Positions 7,014-16,197 are shown, counted from the first letter of the stretch. The stretch: DNA of 64,000 nt from Pseudobacter sp051955275 (GCF_051955275.1 NZ_JBQCGW010000187.1:12244-76243); one strand, 5' to 3'. The notes: generated from the sequence alone by a model not told the origin. Translations and numbers: made by a program.

Positions 7014-9147
7014 TGTACCGCTCAAAGAATTCCCAGGTGCGTAACATCTGGTCCATTCTCTGACGGTTATCGCCACTGCGTGTGAGCTCATGTGTGCCTC
7101 CCGGATGACGGACATATTCCACCGGGCGGCCTAACACCTTCAGCGCACGGTACATCATTTCACTCTGCACAAAACCCGTTCTGCGGTCATTGTCTCCGTG
7201 GAAAATGATATAGGGAGTTTTGATGTTCTGCACATAATTGAAGGGAGATTCTCTGTCGAGGATCTCTCTTGCTTTTGGCTCCCAGGGATAACCCCCGAAA
7301 TAATTCGGCACCAGCCTCCAGGCATTGCCTTCTCCAAAAAATGTATTGAGCTCGTATACGCCACGCTGTGAGCAGGCAGCTTTGAAACGCTGATCATGGC
7401 TGATGATCCAGGCTACCAGATAACCTGCATAGGATCCGCCGGTTACTACCAGCTTAGCTGTATCTGCCCATCCTTCAGCAATTGTTTTATCCAATGAAGT
7501 AAGCACATCGCTGGTTGGACCGGCTCCCCAGTCTTCAACATTGGCGCGGAGGAATTCCTGTCCGTAACCCCCACTGCCCCTGGGATTGCAGTATACTACA
7601 CCATATCCTTTGCTACAGAAGAACTGGTACTCATGCCACATGCTGGCTTCGCCAGGTCCCCACATGGCTGAAGGGCCTCCATGGATCTCCAGTACTACGG
7701 GATACTTTTTACCGGCCTCGAAATTGGCAGGCTTCATCACCCAGTATTCAACGGTCAGGCCTTTGCTGTTAACGAATGTTTTCTTTTCGGGTATGGATAT
7801 CCGTTTGTTGCTGATCCATTCTGTATTCAGGGAAGTGATCCGTTTGGCATTCTTTGCTGCCGCATCTGCGAGATACAGTTCAAATGGACTGCTGATATCT
7901 GTTCTTGAATACACCAGCTTGTTGTTCACGATATCATAGCTGCCGATACCTCCGTTGTAGTCCGTGAGTTGTTCAACCTTTTTGGTTTTCAGGTCAACGC
8001 GGTACAAGGGCGCTCCGCCGTTGCTTTGCGCGGTGAAATAGAGATATTTTTCATCGTTGCTCCAGGTGAAACTTCCTTTGGTCCTGTCGAATGGAATGGT
8101 GATGATGTCTTTTTCATTTCCGTTGACGGGCATGATGCCAAGCGCCTGTACGTTCACGAAGGAAGTATTGCCATACGTAAAAGCCAGCAGCTTTCCGGAA
8201 GGAGAGAGTTTAGGACCGGAAAAGGATTTCCCTTTTTCTCCTAATACTTTCCGGAGCTTGCTTCCGTCTTTGTTCATGATATAGATCTCATTTTCCAGAA
8301 TACGCTCAGGGTTCTGGCTTACATCATTATTACCCACCAGCAGCAATTGATTGCCATCCGGTGTGAAGTCGGAAATGGCAAGCCTGGAAAACCCTCTGGT
8401 AACCGGTGTTGGTGTGGAGCCGGCTGTAATGTTGACCAGGAAATAATGTGTGATGCTGCTACCGCCATTGATATTGGCTTCGTCCTGAAAATTCAGTTTG
8501 TTGAGCAGGGTGGCTTTGCGGTCTGTGACGTTGTTGTCGAGCCAGGCTCTTACCTCTTCGATATTTCCATCGGGATCAGCTTTGGCTGAACTCTTCAGCC
8601 AGTTGTTGTTATCGAATCCCGGCCTTTCCAGCGGGAAGTCAGGAACTGCTTTGCCGGGATTTAGAAGACTGTCTTTCAATAAATCTTTAGCTGGAATGGA
8701 AGCCGCGAAAAGGATCTGCTTGCCATCAGGACTCCATTTTGGGCTGGATGCGCCGTATTTGTATTTTGTAAGCTGGATGGCTTCGCCGCCATCAAGGGAG
8801 AGCAGAAAGATCTGTGGCCTGCCATCCGCTGCGCGAACGAAGGCGATTGTTTTACCATCGGGACTCCAGGCGGCCTGTGAAGAATTTTCTTTACTGGTTA
8901 ATTGCCTGGGAGCAGATGTTCCATCCGTACCCACCAGCCAGAGCTGTGATGCATATTTATAGTCGGTTTTACTTTCTCCGTCGGGCTCAATACTGGTAAG
9001 GCTGTACACAGCTTTGCTGCCATCGTTGGATAGGTTTACGCTGGAGATGCTTTTGATCTTCAGCATGTCTGTAACTTTTACAGGCTCCTGGGCAAAAAGA
9101 ACCGGTGCCTGCAACAGAAGCAGGAGGACCCATGTGACGTTTTTCAT
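7006..9147 (-). CDS. S9 family prolyl oligopeptidase-like peptidase (secreted)
   Basis: A 713-residue serine peptidase of the S9 (prolyl oligopeptidase / acylaminoacyl peptidase) family. Residues 1-19 form a signal peptide ending in LFAQ, so it acts in the periplasm. The middle is a beta-propeller with repeated WSPDGK-type blades (TolB/PD40-like) that restricts access to the active site. The C-terminal alpha/beta hydrolase domain shows the nucleophile Ser572 in GGSYAGY, Asp near 654 in HGDNDRR and His686 in GGTHEL. Upstream HGGPSAMWG forms the oxyanion region. It probably trims peptides taken up as nutrients. Exact specificity (dipeptidyl versus acylaminoacyl) is not resolvable here. Its 3' end overlaps the MFS gene by 8 bases. 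Confidence 0.93.
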   Translation of the reverse strand: MKNVTWVLLLLLQAPVLFAQEPVKVTDMLKIKSISSVNLSNDGSKAVYSLTSIEPDGESKTDYKYASQLWLVGTDGTSAPRQLTSKENSSQAAWSPDGKTIAFVRAADGRPQIFLLSLDGGEAIQLTKYKYGASSPKWSPDGKQILFAASIPAKDLLKDSLLNPGKAVPDFPLERPGFDNNNWLKSSAKADPDGNIEEVRAWLDNNVTDRKATLLNKLNFQDEANINGGSSITHYFLVNITAGSTPTPVTRGFSRLAISDFTPDGNQLLLVGNNDVSQNPERILENEIYIMNKDGSKLRKVLGEKGKSFSGPKLSPSGKLLAFTYGNTSFVNVQALGIMPVNGNEKDIITIPFDRTKGSFTWSNDEKYLYFTAQSNGGAPLYRVDLKTKKVEQLTDYNGGIGSYDIVNNKLVYSRTDISSPFELYLADAAAKNAKRITSLNTEWISNKRISIPEKKTFVNSKGLTVEYWVMKPANFEAGKKYPVVLEIHGGPSAMWGPGEASMWHEYQFFCSKGYGVVYCNPRGSGGYGQEFLRANVEDWGAGPTSDVLTSLDKTIAEGWADTAKLVVTGGSYAGYLVAWIISHDQRFKAACSQRGVYELNTFFGEGNAWRLVPNYFGGYPWEPKAREILDRESPFNYVQNIKTPYIIFHGDNDRRTGFVQSEMMYRALKVLGRPVEYVRHPGGTHELTRSGDNRQRMDQMLRTWEFFERYIR

Positions 9148-9249
9148 AAACGGTTATTTATAGGTTGAATGTACAAATTCAGTTCATTTATGGAAGCAGG
9201 AAATGATCAGCGGCTGCAATTCTTAATGTAGCTTTAATAAAATATCTAT

Positions 9250-9594
9250 ATGAGTAATCTGGTTCAGGAATTTAACGACTACCGCGCTAAAATGAACGAT
9301 GTGATCCTGGGAAAGAACAACCTGGTGATGAAAAGGCTCTGGAACCTGGATACCAACACATATGAAGCAGGCGCACTGGATGTGAATACGAAAGAAATGC
9401 TGGGGCTGGTAGCCAGTATGGTACTGCGTTGCGACGATTGCATCAAATACCATCTGGGAAAATGTCATGAGCTCGGCATCACCACAGAGCAGGTATATGA
9501 AGTATTTGCCGTAGCCAATATTGTGGGTGGTACTATTGTGATCCCGCATACGAGGCGCGCTGCAGAATACTGGGAAGAGTTGATTGCGCAATAA
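9250..9594 (+). CDS. Carboxymuconolactone decarboxylase / AhpD-like protein
   Basis: A 114-residue protein of the CMD family (AhpD-like alkylhydroperoxidase fold). The redox-active CxxC with its downstream His is present: RCDDCIKYHLGKC, with C61, C64 and H68. This marks the peroxidase-type branch, not the decarboxylase that gives the family its name. Similar short proteins form oligomers and take part in peroxide detoxification or thiol relay; the electron donor is unknown here. The gene stands alone, divergent from the S9 peptidase. It is followed closely by the inverted REP pair at 9600-9717, which separates it from the convergent aldo/keto reductase. Confidence 0.88.
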   Translation: MSNLVQEFNDYRAKMNDVILGKNNLVMKRLWNLDTNTYEAGALDVNTKEMLGLVASMVLRCDDCIKYHLGKCHELGITTEQVYEVFAVANIVGGTIVIPHTRRAAEYWEELIAQ

Positions 9595-9599
9595 CAGTG

Positions 9600-9717
9600 T
9601 GTGCCCAATCGCTCGCGTCCCCGCGAGTGATTGCTATTTGTTTGCCTTTGGCGAACATCGTGTCGCCGGAGGCGACGGAATAAAAGTCACTCGCGGGGAA
9701 GCGAGCGACTGGGCACA
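9600..9717. repeat. REP-like palindromes, inverted pair (BIME-like)
   Basis: Unit 1 (9600-9633, + orientation) reads TGTGCC then a 12-base stem, CAATCGCTCGCG at 9606-9617 with CGCGAGTGATTG at 9622-9633. Unit 2 (9685-9717, reversed) has AGTCACTCGC at 9685-9694 with GCGAGCGACT at 9701-9710, then GGGCACA. Between them lie two more hairpins: GTTTGCC/GGCGAAC at 9640-9656 and GTCGCC-GGA-GGCGAC at 9662-9676. The two units can also pair with each other into one long hairpin. The same unit recurs singly at 36176, 45341 and 47048. The locus sits between convergent genes. Confidence 0.85.
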
Positions 9718-9742
9718 GCCGAATAATATAGTAACACTTTAT

Positions 9743-10738
9743 TTAAGCCAGGTCCATACTGGGCTTGTTCTGCAGAATATTTTCAATCTGCGCCATCACC
9801 TCTGGAGTGAGCACCTTCACTACTTCCAGTGAACTGAGGTTCTCTTCCAGTTGTGATTTCCTGGTAGCGCCGAGAATGGCGGTAGTAACGTTCGGGTTTT
9901 TGATGGTCCAGGCAATAGCCAGCGAAGCGAGCGATACATTCAGTTGCTTTGCAAGCTCTGTAAGTTTCTTCACTTTTGCGAGCTTGGCGTCCTGTATCCA
10001 GCGATCTTTCAGCCAGTCGAATCCTTCAATGGCCAGACGTGAATCTGCCGGAATGCCTTCATTATATTTCCCGGTGAGGAACCCGGCTGCAAGTGGGCTC
10101 CAGATAGTTGTGCCAAGTCCCACGTTTTTGAAAACAGGAAGATAATCCTGCTCCATTTTGAAACGCTCGAACATATTATACTGTGGCTGTTCCATCACGG
10201 GCCCGATCAGTCCGTACTGATGCGCCACGCGATGTGCTTCCATGATCTCTGCGCCGCTCCACTGGCTGGTTCCCCAGTAAAGGATCTTTCCCTGCTGAAT
10301 GAGATTGTGCATGGTCCAAACCACTTCTTCAATTGGCACATTCACATCGGGGCGGTGGCAGAAAAAGAGATCGAGGTAATCCATCTGCAGCCTTTGAAGC
10401 GCTTCATGGCAGGCTTCAAACAGATGCTTGCGGCTAAGACCAGTTTGATTGGGTTTGTTCTCCTTGCCTCTCCATCCGAAATAAGCTTTGGAGGAAACGG
10501 TATACGAAGTCCTGTCCCAGTTTTTCTTTTTGAGTACACGGCCCATCATCTTTTCACTCTCTCCCAGCGCATACACTTCTGCGTTATCAAAGAAGTTGAC
10601 GCCATTATCATATGCAATGCCCATCAGTTCGTCTGCCAGGCTGTCATCCAGTTGTTTGTGAAAGGTCACCCAGCTGCCGAAAGACAGCACACTTAATTCC
10701 AGTCCTGATTTTCCAAGTCTGCGATATTCCATGATCAT
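9743..10738 (-). CDS. Aldo/keto reductase (voltage-gated K+ channel beta-subunit-like)
   Basis: An NADPH-dependent TIM-barrel oxidoreductase of 331 residues. The catalytic tetrad is visible: Asp51 and Tyr56 in FFDNAEVYALG, Lys84 in SSKAYFG and His128 in FFCHRPD. The barrel end and the C-terminal ILGATRKSQLEENL cofactor loop match the AKR6/7 branch that includes the potassium channel beta subunit and YghZ-type reductases. These reduce small aldehydes such as methylglyoxal; the physiological substrate here is unknown. It is a monocistronic gene, convergent with the AhpD-like gene and separated from it by the REP pair. The start codon gives the family's usual N-terminus MEYRRLGKSGLELS if the second Met (residue 3) is used. 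Confidence 0.92.
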   Translation of the reverse strand: MIMEYRRLGKSGLELSVLSFGSWVTFHKQLDDSLADELMGIAYDNGVNFFDNAEVYALGESEKMMGRVLKKKNWDRTSYTVSSKAYFGWRGKENKPNQTGLSRKHLFEACHEALQRLQMDYLDLFFCHRPDVNVPIEEVVWTMHNLIQQGKILYWGTSQWSGAEIMEAHRVAHQYGLIGPVMEQPQYNMFERFKMEQDYLPVFKNVGLGTTIWSPLAAGFLTGKYNEGIPADSRLAIEGFDWLKDRWIQDAKLAKVKKLTELAKQLNVSLASLAIAWTIKNPNVTTAILGATRKSQLEENLSSLEVVKVLTPEVMAQIENILQNKPSMDLA

Positions 10739-10825
10739 TGAAGATTTAAGGCACTGAAATTACGGAGAAAGATCCAGAAGCGGCATGGGTAGGCTCCTAC
10801 GGAATGACAAAGAATTACAATAATA

Positions 10826-11695
10826 TTATGGCTGTTTTGCCGGTCTGTCGGCTTCATCCCTGCCCCTCCGCATATTGCTTATCCGTCGTTCACGTGCATC
10901 GCGCATGCTGTCTGTTCTGCGCAGGAACGGAGACTTGTTGCTGGTGCTTAAACTGTTGCCTGGCGCGGGTTTCATGGCTGTGGAACTAACCGGTTTTACT
11001 TCCGGCTGTGCAGCAGGCGGTGTTTTTACAGGAGCCGGCGGGGGAGGTGGCGGTGGCATATTCCGGCTGGCAGGAGCGGCACTGTCTGTCCGCAGGCTGT
11101 CTGCAGGCAGGTTGGGGTTGGCGTCATCCGGTACCGGTAAGATACCTGAGTTGCCATAGAGCTCATACCAGCTGAGGTCCTGTTTGGCCTTCATACCATT
11201 TTTAGAAAAGATATCGGTGCCATCACGTTTAGTGATATGCGAAGGCTTATCGGTATAGAATTCCTGTTTATTCTGGTCCCACCATAATTCAGGTGTACGG
11301 AGTGTATCGCCATTCTTGATATTGATCACACGAACGCTGTCTCTCAGCAATACCTTGTTCTCATACTGACGGTACTTTCCATACCTGGCATCCAGGATGG
11401 TTTCGATAACACCGAGCGTATCGTAAAAATCAACATGCAGTGTTTTCGGAAATTCAAGAAAGGCAGAGTCCCTGGACTCTTTGCGCAGCATGGTAGGAGC
11501 GGTGAGGTGGGCCTTGGTGATGCCATCCTGGCTCATATAACTGCTCACCTGGGTGGCTTCTTCGATACCTGTTGCTTTCTCACCGAAAACTGCGTCCAGC
11601 TCCTTCTTTGTGTTCTCGCATGCAATAAGAAAGAAAAAGCAGCCCACCAGAAGGGCTGCCCGGAAAAGAGAATATGTTGACATGAATCTGATCAT
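10826..11695 (-). CDS. lptC: LPS export lipoprotein LptC
   Basis: LptC is the single-span or lipid-anchored periplasmic part of the Lpt bridge that moves lipopolysaccharide from the LptBFG transporter to LptA. This 289-residue protein has a lipobox FFLIAC with Cys26, so it appears to be a lipoprotein, as is common in Bacteroidota. The LptC/OstA-like beta-jellyroll covers about residues 45-185 (SSYMSQDGITKAHLTAP; LRTPELWWDQNKQEFYTDKPSHI). The tail from about 200 is a long, proline-rich, disordered extension with a run of consecutive prolines, and it ends in a basic region. It starts 3 bases after the outer-membrane barrel gene and belongs to the coaX-barrel-lptC group. A second Met at residue 5 is an alternative start. 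Confidence 0.85.
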   Translation of the reverse strand: MIRFMSTYSLFRAALLVGCFFFLIACENTKKELDAVFGEKATGIEEATQVSSYMSQDGITKAHLTAPTMLRKESRDSAFLEFPKTLHVDFYDTLGVIETILDARYGKYRQYENKVLLRDSVRVINIKNGDTLRTPELWWDQNKQEFYTDKPSHITKRDGTDIFSKNGMKAKQDLSWYELYGNSGILPVPDDANPNLPADSLRTDSAAPASRNMPPPPPPPAPVKTPPAAQPEVKPVSSTAMKPAPGNSLSTSNKSPFLRRTDSMRDARERRISNMRRGRDEADRPAKQP

Positions 11696-11698
11696 GCA

Positions 11699-13012
11699 TT
11701 AATCATACTTGCGTTTAAGGAACCAGATATCTGACAATGCCAGGCCAACACCGAGGCGGAAGAAATTCTCACGCAACGGATTTTCTTTGGTACCACGGTT
11801 ACCATACTCCATCAATACGTTGATCACGGAGAACTGGTTGGTATAAGCGGGCTTACGCATGGGCAGTGAAGCACCAACGGATACCGTCCATTTGGAAAGG
11901 TCTTTCTGATTTACATAAATATAATCCTGGCCCCAGGAGAAGCCTGCGCGATAGCTGACATTGCTCCAGTAGGTTTTACCCAGTCTTGGTGCGAGCTGGC
12001 CACCAACCTTCACTTCCCAGCTATCCTGAAGATCGTCTTTCAGATCATAGAAACGGTAAGATTTCCATTTTTCTGTAACGTAATCCACACCGATCATGAA
12101 CTTGCCAGGCCTGTCGTAGATGATACCTGCGCCATAGGTTGCAGGATATTTGATGTCGCCGGATTTTTCAGGAACGGAATAAGCTGTATCGATGGTTTGA
12201 ATAGCGCCAGAGGCAGCATATTCAAAAGTCTGAACCGTATAATCTTCCCTTGCATTCAGGTTGCCCTGGATGCTACCATATGCTCCCATGCGGAGGTAGG
12301 AGGATTTATTCAGTTTGGCAACATATTGCAGACCACCATTCAGTTTTATGCCTCCGTAGGAAGTTTTTCTGTCGTGGCTGGATTTATAAGTGTAGGCAGT
12401 AGTATCCACTACATTGGTGCGTGTGCTGTAATCTTTGGTACCGAAGAGATAACCAAAATTGAAACCCATGCTGAAGCCTTTGAATACATTGAAGCCTGTT
12501 CCGATATGTGCTTCATAAGCACCGCCGGTACCTTCATAAAGTGTATTGATGTTCAGCGTGTCTTCAAATTGAGGAAATGCCCGCTGGGAACTTGCGTTAA
12601 GTTTATAACTGATCCTGTTTGCGGGGTTCAGTCCGAGGTTCATACCCCATCCGCCGTTCTTTTTGAGCGGGAAGGCCAGCTGGAGGTAGGAGATATTCGG
12701 GCTGTATGAATTGAATTTTTTGTTGGGGTCAAGTGCATTTTCGCCTGCCCTGAGCGTACGTGAAATAAACTCAAAACCCAGATCGAGGGTAGTGGCATTG
12801 AGCTTTGAATACGATGCGGGATTGACAAAGTTGATACCTGTGTAGTCGAAATAAGCAGCTGATAATCCGCCCATTCCACGGCTAGCGATAGATTGACCGG
12901 GTACGATGTCTCCTAATCCGTAACGGGAGTAAGGAGAGTTTTCGGTTTGAGCCTGTGCCAGGGAGAGAAAGCAGCAGCAAACAATTCCTAACAGACTGAT
13001 TTTCTTATACAT
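11699..13012 (-). CDS. Outer-membrane beta-barrel protein (FadL/PorV-like), unknown function
   Basis: A 437-residue outer-membrane protein. Starting at 13012 gives a clean signal peptide (MYKKISLLGIVCCCF to AQAQ). The longer reading from 13033 adds seven residues and overlaps coaX by 29 bases. The start at 13012 overlaps the end of coaX by only 8 bases (ATGTATAA). After the signal come NSPYSRYGLGDI and GMGGLSAAY ... NPASYS, a pattern shared with FadL-like and PorV-like barrels. The rest is alternating amphipathic strands with aromatic girdles. The gene is sandwiched between coaX and lptC, an order I recall from other Bacteroidota, which hints at envelope biogenesis. No precise function can be given. 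Confidence 0.8.
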   Translation of the reverse strand: MYKKISLLGIVCCCFLSLAQAQTENSPYSRYGLGDIVPGQSIASRGMGGLSAAYFDYTGINFVNPASYSKLNATTLDLGFEFISRTLRAGENALDPNKKFNSYSPNISYLQLAFPLKKNGGWGMNLGLNPANRISYKLNASSQRAFPQFEDTLNINTLYEGTGGAYEAHIGTGFNVFKGFSMGFNFGYLFGTKDYSTRTNVVDTTAYTYKSSHDRKTSYGGIKLNGGLQYVAKLNKSSYLRMGAYGSIQGNLNAREDYTVQTFEYAASGAIQTIDTAYSVPEKSGDIKYPATYGAGIIYDRPGKFMIGVDYVTEKWKSYRFYDLKDDLQDSWEVKVGGQLAPRLGKTYWSNVSYRAGFSWGQDYIYVNQKDLSKWTVSVGASLPMRKPAYTNQFSVINVLMEYGNRGTKENPLRENFFRLGVGLALSDIWFLKRKYD

Positions 13013-13739
13013 TGTTGTATTCGCAGATAGCATAAAGCCCTTTATATATTAAGTTAGGGTCTGCAAATATCTTGTTTTTGAGATGATAGCCAAAATATGG
13101 TGCGTCGCCCCCGGTTAAGACGGCGTTAAAGTTATGGTACTTTTGTCGATAATTTTCTATCATTCCATCGATCTCAGCGGCCATTCCAAGGATTACGCCA
13201 CTTAAAATGTTGGTCCGGGTATCATATCCCATGAGGGTAAAGTTCCAGTCTTTCTCTACCAGCGGGAGTTTGGCGGTGAAGGCATTCAAAGATTTGAAAC
13301 GCATTTCCATACCGGGTGAAATGCCACCCCCGATGAATTCTTTCTTCTTGTTTACAAAATTATAGGTGATGGCAGAGCCCAGGGCAATCACCAGGTTATT
13401 GGTTCCGGGATAAAGATCGGCAGCCGCGGAAACCAGCGCCAGCCTGTCTGCTCCGATACTCTGTGGTTTGCCTACCGGGGTGGTGAAGGGCAGTTTGCTC
13501 TCATTGCTGAGTTTGTGGAATCGGCCGGCGGCTGACAGGATGGTCTCCAGGACAGGATTGTGATTGATCACCGATGATAATATGGTGCGGTCTGGCCGGT
13601 AGCTGCTGACCAGATCCCGGATGGTGGCGTCGGAATCATCAGGCAGAACAATCAGTTCCTGCATTTCCCTGTTCCTGAACACCGCGCATTTGAGGCGTGT
13701 ATTTCCGAAATCCAGGCAAAGCGTTGTTGTTGGCGTCAA
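13005..13739 (-). CDS. coaX: Type III pantothenate kinase
   Basis: Phosphorylates pantothenate, the first step of coenzyme A synthesis, in the cytosol. The 244 residues show the ASKHA-fold phosphate-1 motif LDFGNTRLK at residues 9-17, the pantothenate-binding GADRLALVSAA (with the catalytic Asp) and GGGISPGMEMR, followed by TGGDAPYF near the C-terminus. Type III kinases need a monovalent cation and are not inhibited by CoA (family knowledge). The stop codon overlaps the start of the outer-membrane barrel gene by 8 bases, indicating translational coupling. The LON-domain gene lies 23 bases upstream on the same strand. Confidence 0.95.
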   Translation of the reverse strand: MTPTTTLCLDFGNTRLKCAVFRNREMQELIVLPDDSDATIRDLVSSYRPDRTILSSVINHNPVLETILSAAGRFHKLSNESKLPFTTPVGKPQSIGADRLALVSAAADLYPGTNNLVIALGSAITYNFVNKKKEFIGGGISPGMEMRFKSLNAFTAKLPLVEKDWNFTLMGYDTRTNILSGVILGMAAEIDGMIENYRQKYHNFNAVLTGGDAPYFGYHLKNKIFADPNLIYKGLYAICEYNNV

Positions 13740-13762
13740 TCGTTTGAATTTAAGATGGGAGG

Positions 13763-14413
13763 CTATACATCGATATCCAGGTCAAAGGCGGACAGGTTCC
13801 GGAAATGACCATTGAGCTTTACTTTTTCTTTGAGCTGCTCCATTTCCATTAACATGGGCAGCACTTTTTCCAGGTGCCTGCGGATATATTCCTGCCGCTG
13901 CAGTTCCTCCATCAGGCCCAGTACCTCATATTCTTCTTCCAGCGACAGTCCTGCATGGTGTGCCACATCATAGCTGCGGAGCTCTTCTTCGGACTTGCGG
14001 AAATCCTTGCTTACATTGAGCATCCGGTGCAGCTCCTTCACGCCGTGCACCACTTTCTGCATCAGCATCCGGTTACCCATGTCTACATTATTATCAGGAT
14101 AACTCACAATGGCACCACTGTATAATTTTTCGGGGATCTTTTTAATCACCTCCAGAACACGGAACACTTTCAGGCCCCGGGCACGGATATCCAGTTCTCC
14201 GTTTTGATACTCCTGAACGATCTCGGCTACTTCCACCAGGGTGCCCATGTCCTGCAACTTGTCGCTCAGCACAGACGGAATACCGAATGGTTTGCCAGAC
14301 TCCTGGCATTCGCGGATGAGTTGTTTATACCTTGGCTCGAAGATATGCAGGTGCATCACTTCTCCCGGGTACACTACCACAGCAAGGGGGAATATAGGAA
14401 TGAAATTTGTCAT
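13763..14413 (-). CDS. LON substrate-binding domain protein (stand-alone)
   Basis: A 216-residue protein that carries only the N-terminal substrate-recognition domain of Lon protease. Near the start are FIPIFPLAVVVYPGEVMHLHIFEPRY and, at about 50-80, the DMGTLVEVAEIV / DIRARGLKVFRV strands. No ATPase or peptidase region follows; the C-terminal half is helical. Such proteins are widespread and may act as adaptors or chaperones, but no role is established. I placed the start at 14413 because MTNFIPIFPL is the family start and a TAnnTTTG box sits 8 bases before it. The frame extends to 14455. It is the first gene of the leftward group with coaX, the barrel and lptC. Confidence 0.88.
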   Translation of the reverse strand: MTNFIPIFPLAVVVYPGEVMHLHIFEPRYKQLIRECQESGKPFGIPSVLSDKLQDMGTLVEVAEIVQEYQNGELDIRARGLKVFRVLEVIKKIPEKLYSGAIVSYPDNNVDMGNRMLMQKVVHGVKELHRMLNVSKDFRKSEEELRSYDVAHHAGLSLEEEYEVLGLMEELQRQEYIRRHLEKVLPMLMEMEQLKEKVKLNGHFRNLSAFDLDIDV

Positions 14414-14421
14414 GTCGTTTA

Positions 14422-14429
14422 CAAAAATA
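14422..14429 (-). promoter_or_regulatory. -7 box (TATTTTTG) for the LON-domain gene
   Basis: TATTTTTG on the minus strand ends 8 bases before the ATG at 14413, which would make the mRNA nearly leaderless. No good TTG is present at -33. It supports moving the start from 14455 to 14413. Confidence 0.35.
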
Positions 14430-14485
14430 AAAACCAAATCAGATAATATGGTCATTTATATTACTTTCATGCCACGAAAAGCCCA

Positions 14486-15262
14486 ATGGAAAAATTATCA
14501 GTAGTTATAATCACTTTCAACGAGCAAAAAAATATCGGCCGGTGCATCGACTCCTTAAAAGGAGTTGCTGACGAAGTGGTGGTGGTTGACTCCCTGTCTA
14601 CCGACAGTACCCGGGCCATCTGCCTGGAAAAGAAGGTCCGTTTTATCGAACATGCATTTGAGGGGTATGGCAGGCAGAAGAATTTCGCCCTTCAGCAGGC
14701 ATCATATGATCATATTCTTTCACTGGATGCAGACGAGGCGCTGAGTGAGGCCCTGCTCCAGGCAATTGAGACGGTGAAAGAGGATAATTTCCCCCATAGC
14801 GGGTACACCATGAACCGCTGCACCAACTATTGCGGCCAGTGGATCTATCATGGCGACTGGTATCCTGACCGGAAGATGCGGCTGTTCGACCGACGGAAGA
14901 TCCGTTGGAGCCAGGATCCCGTACATGAAAGCACACAGGCGGATGAAGGCGCCAGTTTCGGGCATCTTCGCGGAGACCTTCTTCATTATTCCTACAACAG
15001 CCTGGAAGAACATATCACACAAAACAACCGTTACAGTTCCATATCGGCAGAAGCCTATTATAAAAAAGGGAAGAAGTCCGGCTGGATCCGAATGCTGGTG
15101 AACCCTGCCTGGGCCTTTGTGCACAGCTACCTGATCCGCCGCGGATTCCTGGATGGATTTTCAGGATACGTGATCGCAAAGAATATTGCACATGGCACTT
15201 TTATGAAATATTATAAACTATATGCCCTGCAAAAAGGTATTCCTGTAAAACCAGGAGCGTGA
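14486..15262 (+). CDS. Glycosyltransferase family 2, WaaE/KdtX-like
   Basis: A 258-residue cytosolic-face glycosyltransferase. The GT-A fold begins at residue 4 with SVVIITFNEQKNIGRC, and the metal-binding DxD is DADE at 81-84. The later motif HGDWYPDRKMRLFDRRK and the Glu in PVHES match the branch that includes WaaE/KdtX, which adds a glucose or similar sugar to the lipopolysaccharide core. A hydrophobic stretch near 210-230 may rest on the membrane. The gene is divergent from the LON-domain gene and followed by another glycosyltransferase in the same direction, so both may decorate surface glycans. Sugar donor and acceptor are not identifiable. Confidence 0.88.
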   Translation: MEKLSVVIITFNEQKNIGRCIDSLKGVADEVVVVDSLSTDSTRAICLEKKVRFIEHAFEGYGRQKNFALQQASYDHILSLDADEALSEALLQAIETVKEDNFPHSGYTMNRCTNYCGQWIYHGDWYPDRKMRLFDRRKIRWSQDPVHESTQADEGASFGHLRGDLLHYSYNSLEEHITQNNRYSSISAEAYYKKGKKSGWIRMLVNPAWAFVHSYLIRRGFLDGFSGYVIAKNIAHGTFMKYYKLYALQKGIPVKPGA

Positions 15263-15327
15263 TTGCGCCAGCTTGACTATTTTCGCATATAGAAAGATGA
15301 TTGTTCACCAACGACCTAGAGTTTTTT

Positions 15328-16197
15328 ATGAAGATTGCCGGTTTTACCATTATCAGGAATGCGATTTTGAATGATTACCCCATCGTGGAAGCCATTGCTT
15401 CCATCCTGCCGGTAGTTGACCTGATGATCGTGGCCGTAGGAGAAAGCGAAGATGATACATTGCAACTGATAGAAGGAATTCCTTCTGAGAAGATCAGGAT
15501 CGTGAAAACATCCTGGGATCCCAAAGCCAAAAAAGGTGGGGAAGTGCTGGCCATCGAAACCGATAAAGCATTCCAGCACATACCGGAAGATTATGACTGG
15601 GCCTTCTATATCCAGGGCGACGAAGTAGTGCACGAACAATACCATGCCGCCATCCGCAAAGCCGCCGAACGGTTCAAAGACGATAAAAGAGTGGAAGGAT
15701 TACTCTTCAATTACCTGCACTTCTATGGCACTTATGATTATGTGGGCGACAGCCGCCGCTGGTATCATAAAGAAGTGCGTATCATCCGCAACGATAAAAC
15801 TATCAATTCTTATAAAGATGCACAGGGCTTCCGCCGCAACGGACAGAAGCTGCACGTGAAACAGATCGACGCCTTCATCTACCACTACGGATGGGTGAAA
15901 AGTCCGCAGCAGATGCAGGCCAAGAAAAGGCATATCATCCAGTACTGGTCTGAACAGCAGCAGGAAGCGGAAAAACTACAGGAGCAGGATTTCTTCGACT
16001 TCAATGATTTCGATTCCCTGGAAAAGTTTACTGGTACCCATCCCAATGTAATGCTGCCCCGCATCGCCAGCCGCAACTGGCAGGTAGAGATGGATGTGAG
16101 CCGCAAAAGATTTTCCCTCAAAGGCAGGGTGCTTTACTGGTTTGAGAAAAAGACGGGCATCCGCCTCTTCGATTTCCGTAACTATCGTACTATCTAA
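15328..16197 (+). CDS. Glycosyltransferase (GT-A fold), unknown acceptor
   Basis: A 289-residue protein with a GT-A glycosyltransferase N-terminus: MKIAGFTIIRNAILNDYP, then DLMIVAVGESEDDT (donor base-binding Asp), and FYIQGDEVVHE at about 94-103 in place of the classical DxD. In the C-terminal half HYGWVKSPQQM is typical of this Bacteroidota group. I chose the ATG at 15328; the frame also allows a TTG at 15301, but MKIAGF is the natural start of the first beta strand. It lies 65 bases after the WaaE-like gene in the same orientation. Family assignment is good, but the product glycan is unknown. Confidence 0.82.
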   Translation: MKIAGFTIIRNAILNDYPIVEAIASILPVVDLMIVAVGESEDDTLQLIEGIPSEKIRIVKTSWDPKAKKGGEVLAIETDKAFQHIPEDYDWAFYIQGDEVVHEQYHAAIRKAAERFKDDKRVEGLLFNYLHFYGTYDYVGDSRRWYHKEVRIIRNDKTINSYKDAQGFRRNGQKLHVKQIDAFIYHYGWVKSPQQMQAKKRHIIQYWSEQQQEAEKLQEQDFFDFNDFDSLEKFTGTHPNVMLPRIASRNWQVEMDVSRKRFSLKGRVLYWFEKKTGIRLFDFRNYRTI

